From positions 1 through 46,502 of the forward strand of contig CAYGVT010000079.1 in the NCBI GenBank assembly GCA_964353355.1: a stretch of 46,502 bases of DNA. The letters run 5' to 3'. Below the pieces are notes generated by a model. That model was not told the origin of the DNA, made no database searches, and saw only the letters and a program-made list of their open reading frames with translations. This document shows positions 23,415-32,672 of the stretch, piece by piece; the first letter of the stretch is position 1, and each line of letters starts with the position of its first letter. Source of the stretch: CAYGVT01 sp964353355. Lineage in GTDB: Archaea; Thermoplasmatota; DTKX01; GCA-020343715. A program made the position numbers and the translations under genes.

Positions 23415-26225
23415 ATGAAGGTGTCGAAAACTACTCTATTGCTCCTCGCGGCGCTGGGCCTCTGCGTGCTCGTCGGCGCCGCCATGGCGACCGCAGACCC
23501 CGGCAACGAGGACTGGGTGACCGCCACCGAGCTCTTCGACGGCGAGAACTCTCAGCACTCCGTGGCCGCGGGCGGCGGCGGCAACCCCGCCGACGAGGAC
23601 TGGTACAAGGTCATGATGACCGAGGGCCAGATCCTCCAAGTTGGCCTCATTTTCAACTCGAATGACGGCTGGGTCTTCGTCAACGTCCTCGGCCCCGACG
23701 GCATCGCGGACATAGTCTACAGGGCAGAGGACGACCATATCAACGCCCAGGAGGTCGACATGTTCACGTTCGCCAACGGCACCTACTACATCCGCGTGTG
23801 GGTGGCGGACGGCACATCGGCCCCGTACCTCATTCTCCTGCGCGTGGTCACCCCGCCGGTCCTCACGTCCGGCGTGCAGGTCTCCAACCCGAACCCGCTC
23901 ATGGGCAACGTCATCGGCGCCATGTGGTACCGCATATGGCTCAAGGGCGGCAACGAGACCGTGGAACAGGCCGAGGCCCAGATGACCTGGGACAACCCGA
24001 CCAATACCCACATCTTCGTGTACGACCGCAAGAGCCGCCAGGCGTTGAACCTGCTCAACTACTCCATCTCCCGCAGCGAGGACCACGCAGAGGACTGCAG
24101 GTGGGCCGCGTCCTACACCGGCTACTACTACCTCCGCGTGTTCACGACCACGCTCTACGAGGACGAGTCGCTGGGCGTGACGTTCCAGCTCCGCGCGACC
24201 ATCCTCGGCACGAAGTACCGCACCGACGGCAACGTCCAGAAGTCCGACGCCAAGCTCGTGCCAGTCCGCCAGGCGTACAATGGCAAGATAAACCAGGCCT
24301 TCGACACGCACGACTGGTACAAGTTCTACCTCAACAAGGGCGAGATCATCTCGGCCAAGGCCACCATCACTGACTCCCACATGTCCGAGTACTGGGACTA
24401 CTTCAACCTGACGCTCTACACATGGAACGGCACCATCCTCGTGGGCGGCCATAACATGGGCACGACCGGCGCGCCCATCTCCGCATGCTCGTTCACCCTC
24501 GGACAGGCCCCCTACTCCGGCCTCTATTACCTGTCGTTCTCGGCCTGGTACAGCTACTCGGGCAGCGGCCAGACGGACTACACCAATGGCAAGCTCGTCA
24601 ACAGCTGCCGCTACGAGCTCGACATCCTGGTCCCCAACCGCAAGGTCTGGATCATCGAGCCCCCGGGCGAGATACGCATGGACGAGGACTCGGAGAAGAC
24701 CCTCGACCTCAACCGCATCTTCTGGGACCCCGAGGGCGATTCGCTCATCTACGGCACCATCGGCGGGGGGACGAACTTCACGCTCGCGCTCTCCGTCAGC
24801 GAGGGCACGCTCACCATCCGCCCGAACGAGAACTGGTACGGCACCGAGACCATCACCCTTTGGGCGCACGACGGCCGGCCCGACCAGAGGAACTCGACCG
24901 TCATCACAATCGTCGTCAAGTCAGTGGCCGACCCGCCCACGGTCAGGAGGGACGCGCCGACCATCGTCTACGTCTGGGAGGACGAGATCAACACCACGGC
25001 CCTCAACCTCAACTCCGCGTTCGCCGACGTCGACATCGAGGACAAGTTCCTGGTGTTCTCGGCCGACCAGAACGAGCACGTCAACATCGAGCTCGAGCAG
25101 ACCTCGGGCCGTGTGACGCTCTACGGCGCGCTCAACTACAACGGCGAGCAGGAGCTCACGTTCTACGCCGCCGACACTTACAACTTCCGCGTGTCGCACT
25201 CCATCAAGGTCGTCGTCAGGCCCGTCAACGACGCGCCGGTGGCGGTGGGCAAGATCGCGCGCCAGTCCGTCGACGAGGGCACCAAGTCCCACATCGACGT
25301 GATGGACTTCTTCGAGGACATCGATGGCGACCAGCTCTACTACTACGCCGAGTGGGACCAGGAGGGCAAGATCGCCTTCGACAACCTCGACTCGGACCCG
25401 CTCAACTCCTGGTTCGACATCTACCCGGAGGACCCGAACTTCTACGGCTTCGTCCAGGTCGTGTTCGTCGTCTACGACCGAGACAAGCTCAACCCCGATT
25501 TCGACGACGAGAGGTACGATGCCAGGCAGTCGGCCATCTGGGAGGTCAAGAACGTCAACGACGCCCCGCGCCTTGACGCGTGGACCCCGGATTACAACCC
25601 CGAGGTCCAGGAGCTCCAGGAGCAGACCTTCACCATCGTCTCCATCTACGACGTCGACTCGACGACGTTCCGCTACAAGTGGTTCGTGGACGACGTCGAG
25701 CAGGTGGAGTGGGCGGGCAGCTCCTACACCTTCACCACGAGCTACGAATCCTCTGGCACCTACCGCATCCGGTGCGAGGTCAAGGACAACCTGGGCGAGC
25801 CGGCCAACACCATGCCCGAGTGGACGCTCACCATCAAGAACACCAACCGCGAACCGACGGTGAACCTCCGCACGCGCGACGCGACCATAGGCGAGGGCGC
25901 GAAGATGGCGCTCCAGGCGGACGGCTACGACCAGGACGGCGACTCCCTCACATACACGTGGTTCGAGGTCGACCCGTCCGGCCGCGAGCGCGAGGTGGGC
26001 CTGGGCGCCAACTTCCAGATGAAGCGCCCCCTGGCGTCCGGCGTCTACCGGTACAAGTGCCAGGTGGACGACGGCATCTCGAAGAAGTGGTCCGACGAGG
26101 TCCAGATAACCGTGACCGCGAAGGAGTTCCCGGCGGTCCTGCCCGGCTTCGGCACCGTGGGCGCCGTGGCCGCCCTCGGCGCGGCCGTGGGGGCAGCGAT
26201 GCTCGTGCGGCCCCGCAGGCGCTGA
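23415..26225 (+). CDS. Large cadherin-like/PKD surface protein 3 with PGF-CTERM signal
   Basis: A 936-residue protein. The signal peptide is residues 1-27. Three pre-peptidase-C-like modules are at about 30-145, 155-265 and 275-405 (EDWYKVMMTEGQ, HDWYKFYLNKGE). Three cadherin-like modules follow at 408-504, 507-606 and 608-715 (LDLNRIFWDPEGD, VMDFFEDIDGD), then two PKD/Ig-like modules at 718-810 and 812-902. The C-terminus is PGFGTVGAVAALG, a hydrophobic stretch and RPRRR, a classic PGF-CTERM signal. Such signals are cut by an archaeosortase, with transfer to a lipid anchor; no archaeosortase is in this window. Start: ATG 23415 begins the signal peptide and follows AAGGATG. The frame stays open upstream, but that part has no sensible protein sequence. 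Confidence 0.92.
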   Translation: MKVSKTTLLLLAALGLCVLVGAAMATADPGNEDWVTATELFDGENSQHSVAAGGGGNPADEDWYKVMMTEGQILQVGLIFNSNDGWVFVNVLGPDGIADIVYRAEDDHINAQEVDMFTFANGTYYIRVWVADGTSAPYLILLRVVTPPVLTSGVQVSNPNPLMGNVIGAMWYRIWLKGGNETVEQAEAQMTWDNPTNTHIFVYDRKSRQALNLLNYSISRSEDHAEDCRWAASYTGYYYLRVFTTTLYEDESLGVTFQLRATILGTKYRTDGNVQKSDAKLVPVRQAYNGKINQAFDTHDWYKFYLNKGEIISAKATITDSHMSEYWDYFNLTLYTWNGTILVGGHNMGTTGAPISACSFTLGQAPYSGLYYLSFSAWYSYSGSGQTDYTNGKLVNSCRYELDILVPNRKVWIIEPPGEIRMDEDSEKTLDLNRIFWDPEGDSLIYGTIGGGTNFTLALSVSEGTLTIRPNENWYGTETITLWAHDGRPDQRNSTVITIVVKSVADPPTVRRDAPTIVYVWEDEINTTALNLNSAFADVDIEDKFLVFSADQNEHVNIELEQTSGRVTLYGALNYNGEQELTFYAADTYNFRVSHSIKVVVRPVNDAPVAVGKIARQSVDEGTKSHIDVMDFFEDIDGDQLYYYAEWDQEGKIAFDNLDSDPLNSWFDIYPEDPNFYGFVQVVFVVYDRDKLNPDFDDERYDARQSAIWEVKNVNDAPRLDAWTPDYNPEVQELQEQTFTIVSIYDVDSTTFRYKWFVDDVEQVEWAGSSYTFTTSYESSGTYRIRCEVKDNLGEPANTMPEWTLTIKNTNREPTVNLRTRDATIGEGAKMALQADGYDQDGDSLTYTWFEVDPSGREREVGLGANFQMKRPLASGVYRYKCQVDDGISKKWSDEVQITVTAKEFPAVLPGFGTVGAVAALGAAVGAAMLVRPRRR
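26142..26222 (+). other. PGF-CTERM sorting signal of surface protein 3
   Basis: Residues 910-936: the PGFG motif, a hydrophobic helix of about 19 residues and a terminal Arg cluster, matching the archaeosortase recognition layout. Confidence 0.8.
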
Positions 26226-26537
26226 GGCGTACGCCACAGGACCGGCGGGCCGTGCCTGGCCTGTGAGTCACCATAGTGCCAGCCATGACACGAGCCCGCA
26301 TGGCGATCGTACGGGGCCAGGATGCGAGGCGACCCTTCGAAGGTTGTCTGAAGCGCCCATCGACGCATCGAATTCTGTTCAAGAATGCTTAAGTATCACA
26401 TCCCGAGAAAAACGGCGCCAGGTGCATGGGGCACATCCCCGTACCTGCTCTAATGCCCCGTCCACCAACACCAAAAGAATATAAAGGACTCCTGAGATAT
26501 CTCTGCGACCAGCAAGTTCTGGATGGTGAGGAACCTC
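26226..26537. other. Intergenic region before surface-protein gene 4
   Basis: About 310 bases without a supported gene, clearly richer in A and T than the surroundings. It contains two TATA-like elements (26388-26396 and 26478-26487) and a perfect ten-base palindrome, GAGATATCTC, at 26494-26503, close to the predicted transcription start. No RNA gene is recognisable. Confidence 0.55.
26478..26487 (+). promoter_or_regulatory. TATA box of surface-protein gene 4
   Basis: GAATATAAAG is a near-ideal archaeal TATA box. The predicted start of transcription is near 26509, about 29 bases before ATG 26538. Confidence 0.6.
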
Positions 26538-29500
26538 ATGAGGATTGGTAGGAAGACATCGGCAGTCCTAGTCATGCTCGTGCTCATTCTCTCCGGCCTG
26601 GTGGGCCTGATGGACATCGCCCTGGCGGAGGGTACGGACTCCGGCGAGAGCAGGGCGACGTTCTACGAGGGTGCGACCGACGAGACCCAGTCGTTCACCA
26701 ACGCCAAGCGCGTCAACTCCGGCGACGTCTACTACGGGCATGTCGACCGCGTGAACGACAAGTCGGACTACTTCCAGCTCGACGCCGCGTTCCGAGACAT
26801 CATCAACGTGCACGTCTACATCATCGGTCACGACGGCGGCACCGAGTGGCGCCCCTACCCAGGCGGCACCCCGCCGCCCCCGGCCGGCTACCCCAGCGCC
26901 ATGTTCAGGCTCTACCTGCTCACCTCCGTCGACATGAGCATGCCCCTCGACGGCGATCCGTTCTACCCGTTCATCCGCCACCTCTGCGTCAACATCTGCG
27001 CCCCCGTCCCGGGCACGGTCACCTACCTCATCAACGTCTCCATCGACTGGTTCATGTCCAATAACCCCTTCGTCTGGGACTACTTCGTCGAGTTCGACCT
27101 CTCCCAGGCCCAGCCCCTCTCCAGCGGCCAGGTCGTGTCCAACACCATCGACATCGATACCCGCGACACGCACTGGTACAGGATAAACGCCCGCAACGAG
27201 GAGGCGGTCAACGGCTCGTTCGAGATACGCAACTTCAACTCGGGCGACCCGACCGAGCGCGACATTAACATCTGGTTGTTCCCCGACACAATCGGCGGCT
27301 ACCCGTTCTCCTATCCCTGGGACTGGTCCGCCGCCCCCAACGAGCCCATTGAGCCCATCTCGGTCCTCGCCACCTACGACGGCGAGTACTACATCAAGCT
27401 GCGCGGCATGAACAACACCAACAATTTGCCGTGCGCCTACCGGCTCGAGATGTACACCCACTCCATCCCCGACTTCCCGCTCGAGGCCGGGCTGCAGAAC
27501 GTCTACTTCAACAGGTTCCGCCACGACACCGACTGGTACAAGTTCACAATGAAGTACAACCTGCCCAAGACGGGCGAGCCGGGACTGTGGAACGAGCGGT
27601 TCATGTTCAACTTGACCGAGCGCGCCGACGCAGAGGACCTGCCGGACTTCGACCTGTACGTCTTCGGCCGCCAGCCCAACGCCAAGTACCTCGACCTGCT
27701 CGACTCGTCGTTCCGTAACGACCACCCGACGTTCTACGACATCGAGCGCGACCCCAACAAGAACACCGAGGAGGTCCGGTGCGCCGCCTACTACAACGGC
27801 ACCTATTACCTCGAGGTCAACGACTGGAACAACACCGGCTACTACGACGTCCGGTGGGAGAAGTGGGCGCCGACGCTCTCGGACAACGACAACCTGCCCT
27901 TCGAGGCCAAGGAGGCCAGGGCGGGCGTGTACGAGAGCCACATCCACCAGGCGTTCGACCACTACGACTGGTACAAGGTCGAGGCCGACCACTACGTCCG
28001 CTTCCAGTTCGACTCGTTCAAGCCCACCGACATGTTCAACGCGTCGCTCTACAGGTTCGACGCCAGCAAGGACGAGTACGTGTTGGTGAAGGGCGGGTGG
28101 AACACACTCTTCAACTTCACGACCCAGAACGACGAGCTGCACAACCTGATCGACGTGTCGGTCAACCTCGAGGCCCTTGGACTGGGCCGGGGCACCTACT
28201 TCATCTGCGTCTACGCCGCCATCGGCGCCGAGATGGCGACCGACCCGAACCCGCCGAACAGGCAGTTCGTCTACAAGAACGAGAACGACGCGGAGGCCGA
28301 TTACGAGCTGCGCGTATGGATCGACGACGCGCCGCCGTTCAACCGCGCGCCCCAGGTCATCAAGGCCATCCCGGACCTCGTCGTGGACGAGGACACGGAC
28401 AAGCTCGACTACCTCAACCTCTACGATTTCTTCCGGGACACCGACGTGGGCGACTCCGTGCTGCGGTTCAAGGTCTCGCTCCTCTCGGGCAAGCTGAAGA
28501 AGCTCATCCTCGCGGATGACATGGTGGGCTTCCAGGCCTGGCCCGACTACAGCGGCAAGGCCGTCGTGAAGGTGCGCGCCCAGGACCGCAAGTACCTGGA
28601 GACGTCGCTCACCTGGAACATCACCTTCCTCCAGCTCAACGACCCGCCCTATGCCAAGGGCTGGAACCCGGCCGAGGGCCCCTACGCCTACTACATGCCC
28701 GAGGACTCGCTCCGGCAGCTCGACTTCAAGAACATCGTCTACGACGTCGACGCCGGGGACTCGTTCACCATCACCGTGCCGGCCAACCCCTACATGAGCG
28801 TGACACTGGACCCGCAGACGCTGGTCGCGGACGTGACGGGCGCCCCCAACTGGGCGGGCGAGGTGGTCGTGACGTTCGTGGCGACCGACGAGAGCGGGGC
28901 CCAGACGAACATCCCCGTGAAGTTCGTCGTCCAGAACATCGAGGACAACCCCCTCATCATAAAGCCCATCGGGGACGTGGAGATACTCGAGGACACGACC
29001 ACGACGATGGACCTCAAGGATTTCTTCGAGGACCCCGACACGGGCGACTCGCTCACGTTCGTGCTGAGCTCCAACCTCAACATCGCCTACTCCATCGACC
29101 CCGCCACCAGCGTCATTACCCTGGTGCCAGACCACGACTACTACGGCTTCAGGGAGATCTGGGTGACGGCCATCGACACCACCGGCAGGACGGCCCAGCA
29201 GAGGTTCAACATGATCGTCGTCCCAAAGCCCGACGCACCGGTCATCGACAACTGGTCGCCGAGGGACCTGAACCAGACGGTCAAGGAGGAGGCCGCGCTC
29301 TCGTTCGTGGTGCTCAACGTCTCCGACCCCGAGTTCGGCGTGCTCATCTACAACTGGTACCTCGATGGCAAGATGGTCGGCCCGTCGAACTTCTTCAACT
29401 ACAAGCCGATCTACTCCGACCAGGGCACCCACGAGCTCAAGGTCGTCGTCACCGACGAGGAGGGCATGTCGGACGAGCTCACCTGGACCGTGACCGTGAC

Positions 29501-29861
29501 GGACGTGCCGCGCCCGCCAGAGGGCGGCGTGTCATCCCCTGCGAACAACGCCAAGTTCTATACGGACGAGAAGGTGCCGTTCTTCGCGTTCTTCTACGAC
29601 CTTGACGGGGACGCCATCGAGTACCGCTGGTACATCGACGGCAAGCAGGAGAGCACCGCGACCAGCTTCAACAAGAAGCTGGGCGAGGGCAAGCACGAGG
29701 TCCGCCTCGAGGTGTCCGCGGGCGACCACACCGTCCCCCGATTCCTCAACATAACGGTCGACCCCAGGGACGAGCCCGGCTTCGAGGCCCCGATCGTCGT
29801 CGGCGCCATGGCCGTCGGCTTCATGGCCGCGGCCGTCTGGGGCGACCGCCGTCGCAAGTGA
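26538..29861 (+). CDS. Large cadherin-like/PKD surface protein 4 with PGF-type C-terminus
   Basis: A 1107-residue protein, the longest of the five. The signal peptide covers residues 1-31. Four pre-peptidase-C-like modules can be seen (about 30-190, 200-305, 310-440, 450-590), marked by THWYRINARNEE, DTDWYKFTMKYN and YDWYKVEADH. Three cadherin-like modules (about 592-695, 697-797, 799-900; LYDFFRDTDVGD, LKDFFEDPDTGD) and two PKD/Ig-like modules (about 902-1000, 1000-1075) follow. It ends with EPGFEAP, a hydrophobic helix and RRRK. Start: ATG 26538 has GGTGAGG upstream; ATG 26523, five codons earlier, is possible. Rich in Tyr, Trp and N-x-T sequons like its paralogs. The function is presumed structural or adhesive. 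Confidence 0.9.
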   Translation: MRIGRKTSAVLVMLVLILSGLVGLMDIALAEGTDSGESRATFYEGATDETQSFTNAKRVNSGDVYYGHVDRVNDKSDYFQLDAAFRDIINVHVYIIGHDGGTEWRPYPGGTPPPPAGYPSAMFRLYLLTSVDMSMPLDGDPFYPFIRHLCVNICAPVPGTVTYLINVSIDWFMSNNPFVWDYFVEFDLSQAQPLSSGQVVSNTIDIDTRDTHWYRINARNEEAVNGSFEIRNFNSGDPTERDINIWLFPDTIGGYPFSYPWDWSAAPNEPIEPISVLATYDGEYYIKLRGMNNTNNLPCAYRLEMYTHSIPDFPLEAGLQNVYFNRFRHDTDWYKFTMKYNLPKTGEPGLWNERFMFNLTERADAEDLPDFDLYVFGRQPNAKYLDLLDSSFRNDHPTFYDIERDPNKNTEEVRCAAYYNGTYYLEVNDWNNTGYYDVRWEKWAPTLSDNDNLPFEAKEARAGVYESHIHQAFDHYDWYKVEADHYVRFQFDSFKPTDMFNASLYRFDASKDEYVLVKGGWNTLFNFTTQNDELHNLIDVSVNLEALGLGRGTYFICVYAAIGAEMATDPNPPNRQFVYKNENDAEADYELRVWIDDAPPFNRAPQVIKAIPDLVVDEDTDKLDYLNLYDFFRDTDVGDSVLRFKVSLLSGKLKKLILADDMVGFQAWPDYSGKAVVKVRAQDRKYLETSLTWNITFLQLNDPPYAKGWNPAEGPYAYYMPEDSLRQLDFKNIVYDVDAGDSFTITVPANPYMSVTLDPQTLVADVTGAPNWAGEVVVTFVATDESGAQTNIPVKFVVQNIEDNPLIIKPIGDVEILEDTTTTMDLKDFFEDPDTGDSLTFVLSSNLNIAYSIDPATSVITLVPDHDYYGFREIWVTAIDTTGRTAQQRFNMIVVPKPDAPVIDNWSPRDLNQTVKEEAALSFVVLNVSDPEFGVLIYNWYLDGKMVGPSNFFNYKPIYSDQGTHELKVVVTDEEGMSDELTWTVTVTDVPRPPEGGVSSPANNAKFYTDEKVPFFAFFYDLDGDAIEYRWYIDGKQESTATSFNKKLGEGKHEVRLEVSAGDHTVPRFLNITVDPRDEPGFEAPIVVGAMAVGFMAAAVWGDRRRK
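29775..29858 (+). other. PGF-type C-terminal signal of surface protein 4
   Basis: Encodes PGFEAP, about 17 hydrophobic residues, then GDRRRK. PGF is present but the following residue is Glu rather than Gly, so it is a variant of the archaeosortase signal. Confidence 0.6.
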
Positions 29862-29936
29862 GGGGCTGTCGGACGTAACGGGCCTGCCTGGACCAGGGCA
29901 TCAGGGGCCGTTCCGGCCCCCAGGAGAGGTCACGCC

Positions 29937-32666
29937 ATGCACCGCGGCACGCAGGCAGGAGGCCACCGTGCAGCGGTCGCGCTGGTACTGCTGGCGATCG
30001 CGGCCATGGCGCTCCCCCCGATGGCCCCCGTGGCCAGCGCCTCCCACACGGACGACTACCCCGAGACCGGCCGGTGGGCGGAGGACGGGACGACGTTCAG
30101 GGACTGGGTCCAGTTGAGCGCCGACGACCCGTCGGCCGACCCCGCGGACTGGTACCGCGTGAACCTCACGGCCGAGGGCGCGCAGGTCGACATGCTGCGC
30201 ATCGACGTCAACCTCACCGCGGGCGGGGGTCAGGAGCAGTTCTTCGTGTGGGCGTCCATCCACGACCCGGACGGGGCGCTCCTGCAGGAGGTGCGCGCGC
30301 CTGGCTACGCCCGCAAGTCGGCCCAGGTGGCCGCCTTCCGCACCGGCGTTCACCTGGTGCGCGTCTACACCTACAGCCGGTTTCCGTGCGACTACCTGCT
30401 CGCGTTCCACATCTCCAAGGTCGCCAACGCATCCGACGGGGACGACCTGCTGTCGCAGGCGAGGTTCCTCGAGCCCCCCGAGAGCGCCCCGGGGCATGTC
30501 AACGGGTGGTACGACCCCTTCGACCACTACGCCATGAACCTCACGCGCGAGGCGGGCAGGTACGACCTGCTCGACGTCAGGCTCTACCCCGAGATGGAGC
30601 GCGCCGGGCAGGACCTGGACCTGTTCCTCCTGGAGCTCGACGCGAACGGCACGCCCAGGGAGGTCGCGTCCTCCACGACCAACGGCTCGACGGAGGCGGC
30701 CTTCTACGCCGCAGAGGACGAGGACCAGACCATCTACATCCGCGTCCATGCGTACGGGGGCAGCACCAACTACACGGTGCTCGTGCGCCGCTACGACGTC
30801 CCCGACGACGGCAACAACAACATGGCGCGCGCGGAGGAGCTGGCCCAGAACGCCAGTCGCGACGACTCGCTCAACCTCACGGACCCGCGGGACTTCCTCA
30901 AGGTGAACCTCACCGGCGGCGACCTGCTCACCGTGACCGTCCTTGCCCACGACTACGACGCGACGACGCGCAAGCCGAACTTCGACCTGTACGTGCTCGG
31001 CCCCACGGGGACCATCGTCAACTGGTCGTTCCAGTACGACCCCCTGGAGCGTGCGACCTACGTCGTGCCCCTCGGCGCCCCGCCCGCCTGGCACTACCCC
31101 CTGGTCACCTTCCACGACCGCACGCCCTTCGACGGCATCCCCGCCTGGGGCAACTACACCATCAACATCACGGTCGACCACGCCCCCGCCGTGCTGCTCC
31201 AGATGCCCCTGCAAATGGACGAGGACGTGCCCATCGACATCTCGCTCGAGGGACTGCTCGGCGACCCCGATGGGCCGCTGGGCGCGGTGGGCCTCGTCAG
31301 CGCCAGGAACGTGACGGCCCGCGTACAGGGGCTCCGGCTCGTGGTCACGCCCCCCGAGGACGGGTGGGGGGAGGCCGAGCTCGTGCTGCGCGTCGCGTCC
31401 GCCTCGCGCCTCGTCGACCTCGGCATCCCCATCGCCATCGCCCCGGCCCAGGACGCGCCGCGCCTGGTCGACCCGATGCCGCCGCTCGGGCTCGACGAGG
31501 ATACGACCCTCACGGTCGACCTCGCCACGCTCTTCTACGACCCGGACGCTGACGCGCTCACATTCACGCTCATCGCGCCCCCCGAGGGCCCTCTCGCGGC
31601 GAGCGCGCTCGAGGGCACGACCCTCGCGATCGTCCCCGCCCCCGACTTCTCCGGCCCCGCGACGCTGGACGTGACCGCCTCGGACGGGCACGACTCCAAG
31701 ACGGCGCGGCTGACCGTCACGGTCGTCCCCGTCCCCGACGCCCCGCGCGTCGTGTGGGCGGACCCCAACGTCACCGCCCCGGAGGACACCCGGGGCATCG
31801 AGCTCGACCTGGCGACGGTCTTCCACGATGCTGACGGCGATGCGCTGCTTTACACGCCCAGCGGCGGCGCCCACCTGACCTACATCGTGCTCGGCGACCT
31901 CCTGGTCGTCGACGCGGAGCGCGACTACGTGGGCCTGACGGCGCTCACCTTCGTCGCGCGGGACCCGTCGGGGGCCGTGGCCACTGCCGTTGTGGACTTC
32001 ACGATCGTGCCCGTCAACGACCCGCCCGAGGTCACCTTCCAGGACCCCGCCCCCGCCGTGTCCGCCGAGGAGGGCAGCTCGGTCATATTCACGGTCTCCG
32101 CGCGCGACCCCGAGGGCTCTGCCCTCACCTTCGCCTGGTTCCTTGACGGCGAGCCCCTCGCCGAGGCGCTGCCCCGGTTGGAGCTCGACCTCGACCATCG
32201 CTCCGAGGGCGGGCACGTCGTCTCCGCGCGGGCATCGGACGGCGAGCTCGTGACCTGGGCGAACTGGACGTTGCAGGTCGCCAACGTCAACCGCGCGCCC
32301 ACGGTGCGCATCGAGCGGCCCGGGCAGGGGCAGGCCTTCGCGAAGGGCGCCAACGTCGTCCTCGAGGCCACCGTCACCGACCCGGACGGCGAGGGGGCCC
32401 GCGTCGTCTGGCGCGTGGACGGGGAGGTGGTGGGCGAGGGCATGGTCCTCACGACCTCCACCATCGGCACGGGCAAGCACGTGCTCGAGGTGACCGTCAC
32501 CGACCCGCAAGGGGCGAACGCCACGTCGACCATCGACTTCGAGGTGGAGGGCGCCGAGGGCATCCCCGGGGCGACCGCGTCCATCGCGGTTGGATGCATC
32601 CTGGTCATCGCCGCCGTCGCGCTCCTCGCGGCCGGCGGCCGTCGTCGCCCCCACCGGAACGGATGA
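29937..32666 (+). CDS. Large cadherin-like/PKD surface protein 5
   Basis: A 909-residue protein with a signal peptide at 1-36. Three pre-peptidase-C-like modules are visible (about 40-165, 170-285, 290-415; DPADWYRVNLTAEG, FDHYAMNLTREAG). Cadherin-like modules span about 416-705 (LDLATVFHDADGD, LATLFYDPDAD), and two PKD/Ig-like modules about 705-885. The C-terminus has I-P-G-A, a membrane segment of about 20 residues and GGRRRPHRNG. It is more Ala- and Pro-rich than its neighbours. A GGAGAGG site precedes ATG 29937. The 75-base gap to gene 4 contains no obvious TATA box, so the two are probably cotranscribed. Its stop is six bases from the stop of the convergent DUF58 gene. Confidence 0.9.
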   Translation: MHRGTQAGGHRAAVALVLLAIAAMALPPMAPVASASHTDDYPETGRWAEDGTTFRDWVQLSADDPSADPADWYRVNLTAEGAQVDMLRIDVNLTAGGGQEQFFVWASIHDPDGALLQEVRAPGYARKSAQVAAFRTGVHLVRVYTYSRFPCDYLLAFHISKVANASDGDDLLSQARFLEPPESAPGHVNGWYDPFDHYAMNLTREAGRYDLLDVRLYPEMERAGQDLDLFLLELDANGTPREVASSTTNGSTEAAFYAAEDEDQTIYIRVHAYGGSTNYTVLVRRYDVPDDGNNNMARAEELAQNASRDDSLNLTDPRDFLKVNLTGGDLLTVTVLAHDYDATTRKPNFDLYVLGPTGTIVNWSFQYDPLERATYVVPLGAPPAWHYPLVTFHDRTPFDGIPAWGNYTINITVDHAPAVLLQMPLQMDEDVPIDISLEGLLGDPDGPLGAVGLVSARNVTARVQGLRLVVTPPEDGWGEAELVLRVASASRLVDLGIPIAIAPAQDAPRLVDPMPPLGLDEDTTLTVDLATLFYDPDADALTFTLIAPPEGPLAASALEGTTLAIVPAPDFSGPATLDVTASDGHDSKTARLTVTVVPVPDAPRVVWADPNVTAPEDTRGIELDLATVFHDADGDALLYTPSGGAHLTYIVLGDLLVVDAERDYVGLTALTFVARDPSGAVATAVVDFTIVPVNDPPEVTFQDPAPAVSAEEGSSVIFTVSARDPEGSALTFAWFLDGEPLAEALPRLELDLDHRSEGGHVVSARASDGELVTWANWTLQVANVNRAPTVRIERPGQGQAFAKGANVVLEATVTDPDGEGARVVWRVDGEVVGEGMVLTTSTIGTGKHVLEVTVTDPQGANATSTIDFEVEGAEGIPGATASIAVGCILVIAAVALLAAGGRRRPHRNG

Positions 32667-32672
32667 GTCCGC

